Positions 27,614-34,441 of a stretch of DNA of 64,000 bases are shown here, piece after piece. The DNA comes from Myxococcus eversor (GTDB lineage Bacteria; Myxococcota; Myxococcia; Myxococcales; Myxococcaceae), in assembly GCF_010894455.1 (NCBI RefSeq), contig NZ_JAAIXY010000004.1, positions 434,001 through 498,000 of the forward strand, in the 5' to 3' direction. A model generated the notes under the pieces. That model searched no databases, was not told the DNA's origin, and saw only the letters and a list, made by a program, of their open reading frames with translations. The position numbers and the translations under genes were made by a program. Numbering within the stretch: the first letter of the stretch is position 1; every line of letters begins with the position of its first letter.

Positions 27614-28153
27614 CTACTTCGAGGCCGAGCCCTTCATGCAGACCTTGCGGGCCTCGGGCTTCTGGCTGAACACGTAGGCCATGCGGTCCGTGGACTCTCC
27701 GGTGCGCTCGTCGAACAGGGGCGTGCCGCCCGCGTACATGGTGCCCTCGGCGTTGCCGTAGGAGTCCAGGCCGTGCTTCTTGAGCCAGCGGTCCACGCAG
27801 GACTCGAGCGCGGCCCGGTGTGCCTCGGGGCTGTTGGCGTCCTTGAGGTTGCCCTGGGAGGACTTGGTGGTGTCGGTGGAGCCGGAATCCTTGAGGCTGC
27901 CCTGGGAGGGAGTGGCCGTGTCGGACGCGAGGCTGCCGGAGTCGACGCCGGACCTCTGGGGCTCCACGGGGGCGGCCTCCTGGAGCGCCTGTCCGCTGTC
28001 GGCGGGGAACTGGGCTGCTTCGGGCGGGCTCTGGGGGGCGGCGGTGGGAGTGGACGCGTCCGCGGGGCCCTGGGCCTCGCCGGTGTTCTTGTGGCAGCCG
28101 TGGACGAGCAACAGGGTGGTGGAAAAGACGAGCACGCCGGTCAGGTTTCTCAT
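27614..28153 (-). CDS. Hypothetical lipoprotein
   Basis: A 179-residue protein I do not recognise. Residues 1-20 are a signal peptide ending in lipobox LLLVHGC, so Cys20 should be lipidated. A low-complexity Ser/Thr/Pro/Gln-rich stretch follows (about 22-110) with a near repeat, SQGSLKD and SQGNLKD. The C-terminal 65 residues look folded, with two Cys (ESCVDRW and RKVCMKG) that could form a disulfide. ATG 28153 is chosen because AGGA lies 4-7 bases upstream and it gives the signal peptide. Divergent from the sulfur-carrier operon. Confidence 0.75.
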   Translation of the reverse strand: MRNLTGVLVFSTTLLLVHGCHKNTGEAQGPADASTPTAAPQSPPEAAQFPADSGQALQEAAPVEPQRSGVDSGSLASDTATPSQGSLKDSGSTDTTKSSQGNLKDANSPEAHRAALESCVDRWLKKHGLDSYGNAEGTMYAGGTPLFDERTGESTDRMAYVFSQKPEARKVCMKGSASK

Positions 28154-28278
28154 ATGTCCTGGCTGGTGGAGTCCGCCGCGAAGCGGGACGGTGGAAAGGG
28201 CGCCTGCGCTCAACTGTTGCCAGGTGCGACGCAGGGTCCCGCACGTTATTCGCATCCGCCCTCGCGGAGCAGCAATCG

Positions 28279-29046
28279 ATGCACGGACCAGAAGAGCACC
28301 ACCATCCCCGGATTCCTCACGCTTCCCGCATCGAGCGCTCGCGGGTGCTCGTCGTGGGAGCAGGCGGGCTCGGCTGTCCGGCCTCGCTGGCGTTGGCGCA
28401 GGCGGGTGTCGGCCACCTGACGCTGGCGGATCCTGACCGCGTGGACGTGACGAACCTGCCCCGGCAGCTCTGGCATCGCGCCGAGGACGTGGGGCGCAAC
28501 AAGGCGGAGTCCGCGGCCGCGGGGCTCCTGCGGGCCTTCCCGGCGCTGACGACGGACGTGCTCGCGGAGCGCGTGGACGCCGACAACGTGGAGGGCCTGT
28601 TCCGCGCGCACGACGCCGTCATCGATGCGACGGATGGCGTGGCGACGAAGTTCTTCCTCTCGGATGTGGCGGTGCTCACGGGGGTGCCGCTCGTCTACGG
28701 CGGCGTGCTGCGGATGCAGGGACAGGCGATGCGCGTGGAGCCCCAGGGGCCCTGTCTGCGCTGCCTCTACGAGTCGCCGCCTCCGCCGGACTCGGTGCCC
28801 ACGTGCGCGCAGGCGGGAGTGCTCGGCTCATTGGCGGGGCTGGTGGGCGCGGTGCAGGCGCTGCTGGTGCTGGAGCTGCTCGCGGGCGCCGCGCGCCGGG
28901 TGCCGGGCGAGGCGACGTTGCACGTGCTGGATGGGAACACGCTGCTGGGACGGCGCACGCGCGTCGAGCGAGCGGAGGATTGTCCGGGCTGCCGCATCAC
29001 CGCCGTTCCGACGTTTCCCGAGGAGGGCACGGCATGCGCGCGCTGA
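28279..29046 (+). CDS. ThiF/MoeB-type E1-like adenylating enzyme lacking the N-terminal Arg-finger segment
   Basis: A 255-residue E1-like enzyme expected to adenylate the C-terminal Gly of the CysO-like carrier encoded two genes downstream. The nucleotide site is complete: GAGGLG at 27-32, LADPDRVDVTNLPRQ at 49-63 (Asp51, Asp53, Asn59, Arg62), Lys75, and the adenylate-site Asp119 in DATDG. Zinc Cys pairs are 159/162 and 235/238, and Cys176 lies in TCAQAGV. Missing is the RYxRQ segment that normally precedes the first strand by about 25 residues and supplies an Arg to the partner's ATP site. The in-frame sequence before the ATG does not contain it either. There is no rhodanese domain. First gene of a five-gene operon; GGAG lies about 10 bases before the ATG. 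Confidence 0.92.
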   Translation: MHGPEEHHHPRIPHASRIERSRVLVVGAGGLGCPASLALAQAGVGHLTLADPDRVDVTNLPRQLWHRAEDVGRNKAESAAAGLLRAFPALTTDVLAERVDADNVEGLFRAHDAVIDATDGVATKFFLSDVAVLTGVPLVYGGVLRMQGQAMRVEPQGPCLRCLYESPPPPDSVPTCAQAGVLGSLAGLVGAVQALLVLELLAGAARRVPGEATLHVLDGNTLLGRRTRVERAEDCPGCRITAVPTFPEEGTACAR

Positions 29047-29062
29047 GGGTGGAGGCACGGCG

Positions 29063-29302
29063 ATGAGCGAGGTGACGGCGACGTTGGACATCACCCGCGA
29101 GGTCTGCCCGATGACCTATGTGCGCACCAAGCTGCGGCTGGAGTCGCTGGAGTCAGGGGCGCTGCTGGAAGTGCTGCTCCGAGGCACCGAGCCGCTGAAG
29201 AACGTTCCCCGCAGCGCGCGCGAGGAGGGGCACGAAGTCGTCTCCCTCGAGCCGCGCGAGGATGGAACGCACCGACTGGTGCTCCGCAAGCAGGGAAGGT
29301 GA
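29063..29302 (+). CDS. TusA/SirA-family sulfur-transfer protein
   Basis: A 79-residue protein of the TusA/SirA/YedF fold. The family motif CPxP appears as CPMTYVRTK with Cys15 as the only cysteine, the predicted persulfide carrier. The LLRGTEPLKNVPRSAREEGHEV segment matches the family's second half. TusA proteins relay persulfide sulfur from cysteine desulfurases or sulfite/thiosulfate routes to acceptors. Here it sits between the E1-like enzyme and the CysO-like carrier (gaps of 16 and 7 bases), so it may deliver sulfur to the activated carrier in place of the rhodanese domain found in MoeZ. That role is inferred from context. GGAGG lies 7 bases upstream of the ATG. Confidence 0.88.
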   Translation: MSEVTATLDITREVCPMTYVRTKLRLESLESGALLEVLLRGTEPLKNVPRSAREEGHEVVSLEPREDGTHRLVLRKQGR

Positions 29303-29309
29303 GTGAGCC

Positions 29310-29582
29310 ATGGCGACGATTCGGATTCCCTCGACGATGCGGACCCTCACGCGCAACCAGTCGGAGGTCAGTGCCTCCGGCGCCACCGTGCGCGAGGTGC
29401 TGAGTGATCTGGACGCCCGCTATCCCGGCATCGGCGCGCGACTGCTGGACGAGCGCGGCGCCGTCCGGCGCTACGTCAACGTCTTCCTCAACGAGGAGGA
29501 CATCCGCGCCCTGCGGGAGCTGGACACGCCGGTGAAGGACGCGGATCGCCTCACCCTCATCCCCGCGATGGCGGGAGGGTGA
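29310..29582 (+). CDS. cysO: CysO/MoaD-like beta-grasp sulfur carrier protein
   Basis: A 90-residue ubiquitin-fold carrier ending in AMAGG. The free Gly-Gly end is what an E1 adenylates and a sulfur donor converts to a thiocarboxylate. The sequence resembles mycobacterial CysO over its length (VSASGATVREVLSDLDARYP, RRYVNVFLNEEDIRAL, and the end TLIPAMAGG) more than MoaD or ThiS. Known CysO donates sulfur to O-phosphoserine through CysM, and Mec then releases cysteine. Here no CysM-like gene is in the window, but a JAMM peptidase ends the operon. No residue follows Gly-Gly, so no pre-processing is needed. Confident on fold; the cysO name rests on similarity and context. Confidence 0.88.
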   Translation: MATIRIPSTMRTLTRNQSEVSASGATVREVLSDLDARYPGIGARLLDERGAVRRYVNVFLNEEDIRALRELDTPVKDADRLTLIPAMAGG

Positions 29583-29588
29583 CGCCAC

Positions 29589-30230
29589 ATGGCCCTGCGT
29601 GAAGATCAAATCCTCCGCTACTCCCGGCAGATCCTCCTGCGCGAGGTCGGTGGTCGAGGTCAGGAGTCGCTCCTGGCCGGCGGCGCCCGCGTGGACGCCA
29701 CCGGCGCTTCGGGGATGACGGCGGCGGCGTACCTGGCGGGAGGCGGAACCCCCGTGGCCGGCGTGGGCGCGCTCACCCTGGGCCCCTGGGCTCCTGGCTT
29801 CCTCATGTCGGCCACCGACGTCGGCCAACCCATGGCGGCGACGCTGGCCCGAGAAGTATCCGCGCTCAACCCTGACGCGGCGAACCCGGAGCGGGGTGGG
29901 GGACTGCTCGCGGAGCTGCCCACGGCCTGGAGCGGGGAGGCCCCCTGGGTGGCCCTCTGCGGTGATGGCGCCCGCGCGGGCGTGGTGTTCCGGGGCTCCG
30001 AGGGATGCGTCTGGTGCTTTGGCGAAACGGTGCGTCACCTGGGCCCTCCGCCAGACGGCGCCCTGGGCGTGGCGCTCGGAACGGTGGGCGCCATGGTGTT
30101 CCAGCGGCTCCGCCTGGGCCTGGGCCCGACGCTGGGAGGCCGCTGGCTGGTGCCCCCGGGTGGCCTGGAGGAGATGGATGTCCGCAAGTGCTCCCGGTGC
30201 GCCGCGCGAGCCGAACCTCCCGCTCAGTGA
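29589..30230 (+). CDS. Degenerate E1-like protein (MoeB/ThiF paralogue without nucleotide site)
   Basis: A 213-residue protein that starts as MoeB does: ILRYSRQILLREVGGRGQE, with Arg10 and Arg13 in the RYxRQ motif. In MoeB the second of these reaches into the partner's ATP site. The nucleotide-binding core is lost: GxGGxG reads TGASGM (38-43), and the acidic strand end, the Asn/Arg/Gln cluster and the catalytic Asp cannot be found. Both zinc pairs remain, CVWC (140/143) and CSRC (201/204), so the fold is probably kept. It lies 6 bases after cysO and overlaps the peptidase gene by 4 bases. It looks like the inactive half of a two-subunit E1, complementing the first gene. A simple decaying duplicate is the alternative, but the open frame and kept motifs argue against it. 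Confidence 0.8.
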   Translation: MALREDQILRYSRQILLREVGGRGQESLLAGGARVDATGASGMTAAAYLAGGGTPVAGVGALTLGPWAPGFLMSATDVGQPMAATLAREVSALNPDAANPERGGGLLAELPTAWSGEAPWVALCGDGARAGVVFRGSEGCVWCFGETVRHLGPPPDGALGVALGTVGAMVFQRLRLGLGPTLGGRWLVPPGGLEEMDVRKCSRCAARAEPPAQ

Positions 30231-30655
30231 ATCCGTGGGCTGATCCACGCTGGCCGGAGACGGTCCGCCGCGAAGTCGTCCAGCACCTCGAGTCCTGCTA
30301 CCCGCTGGAAGGCTGCGGAGTGATCCTCCATGCTCCCAGCGAAAGCTCCTGGCGGGTGTGCCCCCTGCGCAACGCGTCCCCGCGTCCCGCGCTCGCCTAT
30401 GCCTTCGCCCCCGAGGAGTGGTTGGCGGTGTGCCTCCAGGCGGATTCGCGGGGCGAGCAGCTCATGGGCGTGTTCCACTCCCATGTAGACGGGCCTCCCA
30501 CTTTTTCGGCGGAAGATCGCTCCCTGGCAGCCCCGGCAGGGCATCCGTTGCTACCGGGAGTTTCCTATCTCATTGCATCCGTACACCGGGGCTGTGTGTC
30601 CTGGGTGTCTGAGTATGGGTGGACCAATGGAGATTTTCAGACGCGACGGGTCTGA
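30227..30655 (+). CDS. M67 JAMM/MPN+ metallopeptidase, Mec-like
   Basis: A 142-residue JAMM peptidase with every catalytic element: Glu28 in YPLEGCG, His84 and His86 in FHSHVD, Ser94 and Asp97, matching HxHx7Sx2D exactly. Mec-type enzymes of this size cut the amide between a CysO-like Gly-Gly and the amino acid built on it. The start is GTG at 30227, overlapping the preceding stop as GTGA, so translation is coupled; no upstream start in frame gives homology. Last gene of the sulfur-carrier operon. Substrate assignment (CysO adduct) is inferred from the operon. Confidence 0.88.
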   Translation: MNPWADPRWPETVRREVVQHLESCYPLEGCGVILHAPSESSWRVCPLRNASPRPALAYAFAPEEWLAVCLQADSRGEQLMGVFHSHVDGPPTFSAEDRSLAAPAGHPLLPGVSYLIASVHRGCVSWVSEYGWTNGDFQTRRV

Positions 30656-30740
30656 AACGACCATTGCAAGAACGAAAAAGCCCAGTAGGCCCAAGCACTT
30701 GACTGCCTGTCACCCCTACCTGCGGAAAGGTGCGCCTGAA

Positions 30741-30770
30741 TTGTCAAGTGAGTGGGTTTTCGTCTATAAC
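30741..30770 (+). promoter_or_regulatory. Sigma70-type promoter for the APS-kinase-like gene
   Basis: TTGTCA (30741-30746) and TATAAC (30765-30770) are each 5 of 6 matches to consensus, with an 18-base spacer. They lie about 80 bases upstream of the ATG at 30849 in an AT-richer stretch (about 30,640-30,850) unusual for this genome. The promoter suggests that the gene is transcribed apart from the five-gene operon ending at 30655. Confidence 0.55.
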
Positions 30771-30848
30771 GACGTCCATCTTCTGGATCTGCGGCGTCCA
30801 CCGCGGCGTGCAAGAAGCGCTCCGGACGCATGGGAGTTGAAAACCCTT

Positions 30849-31649
30849 ATGGCCTCCAACACTGGATTCACCCTCTGGCTGACCGGCATGTCCGGTACCG
30901 GTAAGAGCACCACTGCCGCCTACATCGCGGCGCGGCTCCGACAGGTCGGCCGCAATGTGGAGATCCTCGACGAGGGTGAGCTCGCCGACGAGCTGTGGGC
31001 GGGGTTGGGTGATTCGAAAGACGAGCGCAACACGATCGCCGGACGGCTCGGCTTCGTGGCGAACGTCCTGACGCGCAATGGTGTCGCCGCGCTGGTGCCC
31101 TGCGTGAGCCCCTACAAGGGGAAGCGCGAGGAGAACCGCCGCGCCATCGGCCGCTACGTGGAGGTCTACGTCGACTGCCCCACGGAGAAGCTCATCGAGC
31201 GCGACAGCACGGGCAAGTACAAGAAGGCGCTCAACGGGGAGATCCCCAACTTCATCGGCATCACCGAGCCGTACGAGCCGCCCAACTCTCCGGAGGTCAC
31301 CATCCACTCCGACGTGGAGTCGGTGGAAGACGGCGCCGCGAAGATCTTCCAGTCGCTCCTGGACCTCGGTTACATGACCACCGAGGAGCTGAAGATCATC
31401 ACCGGCAAGAAGATGAAGGCCAACCCGCTGCCGGCCAAGGGCGAGAAGGCTGAGAAGGCCGAGAAGCCCGAGAAGGGCAACGGCGCCAAGGCCCGTCGGG
31501 CGGAGGAGCCGAAGGTGGCCGCCAAGGTGAAGCCGGCCAAGGCCGACAAGGCGGACAAGGGCGCGAAGTCGCGTCCCGCCACGCGCGCTGCCCGCGTCGC
31601 CAAGCCGGCGGCCGCGGGGAAGAAGTCCTCGAAGAGCAAGGCCCGCTGA
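30849..31649 (+). CDS. APS-kinase-like (CysC family) protein with Lys/Ala-rich tail
   Basis: A 266-residue protein. Residues 5-185 match the CysC fold: P-loop GMSGTGKS (13-20), VPCVSPYKGKRE, and YKKALNGEIPNFIGITEPYE. Canonical APS kinases phosphorylate adenylylsulfate to PAPS. Here the APS-binding DGDxxR motif reads DEGELAD (41-47), losing the Arg, and the ENIRR helix reads NTIAG, so the substrate may differ. Residues about 188-266 are a basic low-complexity tail of KAEK, KPAK and KADK units, like histone H1 or myxobacterial CarD-type tails, which could bind nucleic acid or polyanions. ATG 30849 gives the family's normal N-terminus; the in-frame upstream extension crosses the promoter and is rejected. 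Confidence 0.85.
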   Translation: MASNTGFTLWLTGMSGTGKSTTAAYIAARLRQVGRNVEILDEGELADELWAGLGDSKDERNTIAGRLGFVANVLTRNGVAALVPCVSPYKGKREENRRAIGRYVEVYVDCPTEKLIERDSTGKYKKALNGEIPNFIGITEPYEPPNSPEVTIHSDVESVEDGAAKIFQSLLDLGYMTTEELKIITGKKMKANPLPAKGEKAEKAEKPEKGNGAKARRAEEPKVAAKVKPAKADKADKGAKSRPATRAARVAKPAAAGKKSSKSKAR

Positions 31650-31654
31650 GCAGG

Positions 31655-31675
31655 GGGCCGACCCGGCCCTTGTTC
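31655..31675 (+). terminator. Terminator after the APS-kinase-like gene
   Basis: GGGCCG (31655-31660) and CGGCCC (31664-31669) form a 6-bp stem with a 3-base loop, followed by TTGTT, 6 bases past the stop codon. It is a compact rho-independent terminator shape. Confidence 0.55.
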
Positions 31676-31687
31676 CACTTCACGTAA

Positions 31688-31740
31688 AAGGGCTCCAGGT
31701 TGCCGCGCGATGCGCGTGCAATCCGGGGCCCTTCCGTTTT
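31688..31740 (+). terminator. Branched hairpin with T-run just before larE: terminator or attenuator
   Basis: AAGGGC (31688-31693) pairs with GCCCTT (31728-31733). Inside, TTGC (31700-31703) pairs with GCAA (31718-31721) and GCGC (31705-31708) with GCGC (31712-31715). TTTT follows at 31737-31740, and the larE ribosome-binding site GGAG starts 2 bases later. It may be a second terminator for the upstream gene, or an attenuator controlling larE if transcription reads through. Confidence 0.5.
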
Positions 31741-31751
31741 AGGAGTGCCCC

Positions 31752-32645
31752 ATGCTGAGCCCCGAGCGAATCCAGGCCCTGTGTGAGTCGTCGCGTCCCA
31801 AGCTGGAGGCCATGCGCGCCGCGCTGCGGGCCCATGGCAGTGCGCTGGTGGCGTTCTCCGGCGGCGTGGACTCGACGTTCGTCCTGAAAGTCGCGGTGGA
31901 GGAGCTGGGGGAGCGGGCCCTGGCGCTCACGGCGCTGTCGGCCTCGGTGGCTCCGGAGGAGGCGCAGGAGGCGCGGGAGCTGGCGGAGAAGATGGGGGCC
32001 CGGCACGTCGTCCTGGGCAGCAACGAGCTGGCCAACCCGCAGTACGCGGCCAACCCCACCAACCGCTGCTACTTCTGCAAGACGGAGCTGTACGACATCT
32101 GCGAGGCGAAGCGGACGGAGCTGGGCTTGGCGGTGGTGGTGGACGGCTTCAACGCGGATGACTTCAAGGACCACCGTCCGGGGCACAAGGCCGCGCGCGA
32201 GCACGCGGTGCGCTCTCCCCTGGCGGATGCCGGGCTGACGAAGGAGGAGATTCGCGCCTGGAGCCAGTCGCTGGGGTTGCCCACGTGGGACAAGCCGCAG
32301 ATGGCGTGCCTGGCGTCGCGGATTCCCTACGGCACGGCGGTGACGCGGGACAGGCTGCTGCAGATCGCCGCGGCCGAGTCGGAGCTGCGCAAGCTGGGCT
32401 TCCGGCAGTTCCGCGTGCGCTACCACGGCGAAGTGGCCCGGCTGGAAGTGGCCGCCGAGGAGTACGAGCGGTTCCTCGTCGCGGATGTGCGCCAGCGGAT
32501 CAACACGTCGTTCCTGGCGCTGGGGTTCAAGTTCGTGTCGTTGGACCTGGAGCCGTTCCGCTCCGGCCGACTGAACGAGGCCGCTGGCGTGACGAAGCCC
32601 GTGGCCCCCGAGTCCAGGGGCTTCGCGCTGCCCGTCGTGAGCTGA
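31752..32645 (+). CDS. larE: LarE-type PP-loop sulfur transferase, three-cysteine form
   Basis: A 297-residue PP-loop ATPase with SGGVDS at 36-41. Family signatures are NRCYFCKTELY (Cys106, Cys109) and WDKPQMACLASRIPYG (Cys186). LarE adenylates the carboxylates of the nickel-pincer precursor and inserts sulfur. The Lactobacillus type sacrifices one Cys per reaction. Forms with CxxC plus the third Cys, as here, are thought to hold a [4Fe-4S] cluster that carries a transferable sulfide, so they can turn over. No larA, larB or larC is in the window, so a different acceptor is possible. GGAG lies 7-8 bases upstream of the ATG. Neighbouring sulfur-carrier genes make a shared sulfur supply conceivable. 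Confidence 0.9.
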   Translation: MLSPERIQALCESSRPKLEAMRAALRAHGSALVAFSGGVDSTFVLKVAVEELGERALALTALSASVAPEEAQEARELAEKMGARHVVLGSNELANPQYAANPTNRCYFCKTELYDICEAKRTELGLAVVVDGFNADDFKDHRPGHKAAREHAVRSPLADAGLTKEEIRAWSQSLGLPTWDKPQMACLASRIPYGTAVTRDRLLQIAAAESELRKLGFRQFRVRYHGEVARLEVAAEEYERFLVADVRQRINTSFLALGFKFVSLDLEPFRSGRLNEAAGVTKPVAPESRGFALPVVS

Positions 32646-32733
32646 AGGGCCGGCTGATCCACACCGCGCCCCCACGGGCACCCGGAAGACGGGTAGAAAG
32701 CCCGGTTCCACGATGGCTCGGGAGCGCACGGTG

Positions 32734-33282
32734 ATGACGAAGCGGAGCCGACAGCGGGCAGCGGCGGGGTGCTTCGTCACACTGGTGGCAGTGGGGCTCT
32801 GGCCTCGGGGCGCCGGGGCCGCCGAATACGTCGACTCGCCCTATCGGGATCGCCGCGCCTTCTCGCTGATCCTCGGACCGGGGGCCTCGTACACGGAGTT
32901 GATCAACGACGCGGACGCGGAGGCCGTGAAGGGGCTGGACGCGCTGCTCGACGTGGGGGCCTCCCTCACCGTGGGCCACGACGGGAACGAGGTCTTCGTG
33001 GTGATCCGCGGCAGCCTCCGGGAGCCGGATCTCTCCTTTGTCGGGGGCTTCCGCAGTTTCTTCGGGGACGAGTCGTGGCAGTCCTTCGTGGATCTCGGCG
33101 CCGTCGTGCGGCCGTTTTCTGGGCCGTGGCTGGGGCCTCGCGTAGCTTTCGGCCTGCGACACACCTTCTCGGAGCGGTTCGCGGTGTTCGGGGGACTCGG
33201 GCTCACGCTCGGGTTCGGATCCGGCCTCCGCGCCGATGCCGAGGGCTTCACCGGGCTGCAGTGGATCTTCCCGGTAGGCTGA
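32734..33282 (+). CDS. Small predicted outer-membrane beta-barrel protein
   Basis: A 182-residue exported protein I do not recognise. A signal peptide (about 1-27, GCFVTLVAVGLWPRGAGAAE) ends in an AxA-type site. The mature part alternates hydrophobic and polar residues in strands ending in aromatic residues (FSLILGPGASYTEL, LLDVGASLTVGHDG, FVGGFRSFFGD, FAVFGGLGLTLGFGSGL), and ends TGLQWIFPVG, typical of small outer-membrane barrels. ATG 32734 is chosen because GGGAG lies 9 bases upstream; an in-frame ATG at 32713 is the alternative. Function unknown. Confidence 0.7.
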   Translation: MTKRSRQRAAAGCFVTLVAVGLWPRGAGAAEYVDSPYRDRRAFSLILGPGASYTELINDADAEAVKGLDALLDVGASLTVGHDGNEVFVVIRGSLREPDLSFVGGFRSFFGDESWQSFVDLGAVVRPFSGPWLGPRVAFGLRHTFSERFAVFGGLGLTLGFGSGLRADAEGFTGLQWIFPVG

Positions 33283-33350
33283 TCCGAGTGAAAATCTTGC
33301 GATCAAAAAGGGCTGTGAGATGGTGTGCGCATCTGTAGGAGGTTGCGCAC

Positions 33351-33515
33351 TTGGACATGAATCCCCGTCTCACTTCGGTGGTTTTCCGGCTCAATCGCGA
33401 GAAGCTCGACTCCTTGAAGGAGCTGTCGCGCACCACCCGTATCCGTCAGAGCGAGTACCTCCGGGAGGCCATCTCGGATCTGCTGGCGAAGTACGAAGAG
33501 CGTCTCGTCGACTGA
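33351..33515 (+). CDS. Small ribbon-helix-helix DNA-binding protein
   Basis: A 54-residue protein with a ribbon-helix-helix pattern: strand LTSVVFRLNREKLDSL, helix KELSRTTRIR, then SEYLREAISDLLAKY. Such proteins bind DNA as dimers, often as antitoxins or autoregulators. A full AGGAGGT Shine-Dalgarno at 33337-33343 is 7 bases from TTG 33351 and 13 bases from an in-frame ATG at 33357, so the TTG is the better start. No toxin-like gene is adjacent; the next gene, truA, is convergent. Probably a standalone regulator whose target is unknown. Confidence 0.8.
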   Translation: MDMNPRLTSVVFRLNREKLDSLKELSRTTRIRQSEYLREAISDLLAKYEERLVD

Positions 33516-33542
33516 AGCAGTGAAGCGTGGATCCGCCGCGTG

Positions 33543-34397
33543 TCACCCGGGCAGGAAGGGTGGCTCCAGCGGCAGCCCTGGAGGGTGGAGACGCTCCAGG
33601 GCGGTGAAGGGATCCACTCCAGGAGGGTAGCGGACCTCCCAGAGCATCAGGCCGTGAGCGGGCGCCTTGAAGCCCTCCATGGCCGCCCCTGTCTCCAGCG
33701 CCGCCAGCCAGGCCTCTTCTGGCAGCAGCCCCGCCGCCACCTTCAGCGCGCCACCCACCACGTAGCGCACCTGGTAGCGGGCAAAGCCGTCCCCAATCAA
33801 CCTCGCCTCGAAAAGACCACCGCCCCGCTCGTGCAGGGTGGCGGACTCCAGCGTGCGCGGCTTGCGGGGGCTGGACTTCTCATGGAACGCGATGAAGTCC
33901 CGCGTGCCCGCGGCCATGGCGAGCAGCTCCGCCACACGCTCGGGTTTCACCGTCGCGCCTTGCCCCTGGAGCCCCATCTCGCCCGCGACGTCGAGCGAGT
34001 AGGGCGCCCACTCCGGCATCGGCTCGCCGCCGCCCAGTCGCAGCCGATATCGATACTCCTTGCCGCTCGCGCTCCACTGGGCGTGGAAGGAGCCGGGGCG
34101 GCGCACCAGGCACAGGCCGAGCCCTGGCGACAGGTGCGCGGGCAAACGCTGGGCGAGCGACTCCGGCGAATCCCCCGCCTCCAGCCGGACGCTCACCACC
34201 TGCATGCGGGCATGGACGCCCCGGTCCGTCCGCCCCGAGGGCATCACCGTCGCGGGCACCCCCACCGAGCGCAACGCTCCCTCCAGGGCCTCCTGGACGG
34301 TGGGGCCTTCCGGCTGGCGCTGGAAGCCGCGGAAGTTTCCGCCGCGGTACCAGATCCACAGTGCGACAGGAATCCGCTTGGAGGTCGAAGGAAGCAC
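33543..34397 (-). CDS. truA: tRNA pseudouridine(38-40) synthase TruA
   Basis: A 284-residue TruA family enzyme that converts uridines 38-40 of the tRNA anticodon arm to pseudouridine. The catalytic Asp is in SGRTDRGVHA, preceded by FRGFQRQPEGPTVQEALE; the second half has YRYRLRLG, GTRDFIAFHE and RYQVRYVVGGALKVAAG. Length is normal to slightly long for the family. Starts divergently from the GltJ-like gene with 44 bases between, and converges on the RHH gene with 27 bases between stops. Confidence 0.95.
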   Translation of the reverse strand: MLPSTSKRIPVALWIWYRGGNFRGFQRQPEGPTVQEALEGALRSVGVPATVMPSGRTDRGVHARMQVVSVRLEAGDSPESLAQRLPAHLSPGLGLCLVRRPGSFHAQWSASGKEYRYRLRLGGGEPMPEWAPYSLDVAGEMGLQGQGATVKPERVAELLAMAAGTRDFIAFHEKSSPRKPRTLESATLHERGGGLFEARLIGDGFARYQVRYVVGGALKVAAGLLPEEAWLAALETGAAMEGFKAPAHGLMLWEVRYPPGVDPFTALERLHPPGLPLEPPFLPG

Positions 34398-34441
34398 GGC
34401 GTTGCGAGGGCGCGGGGTAACACGGGATAATCGCGCGCGAA

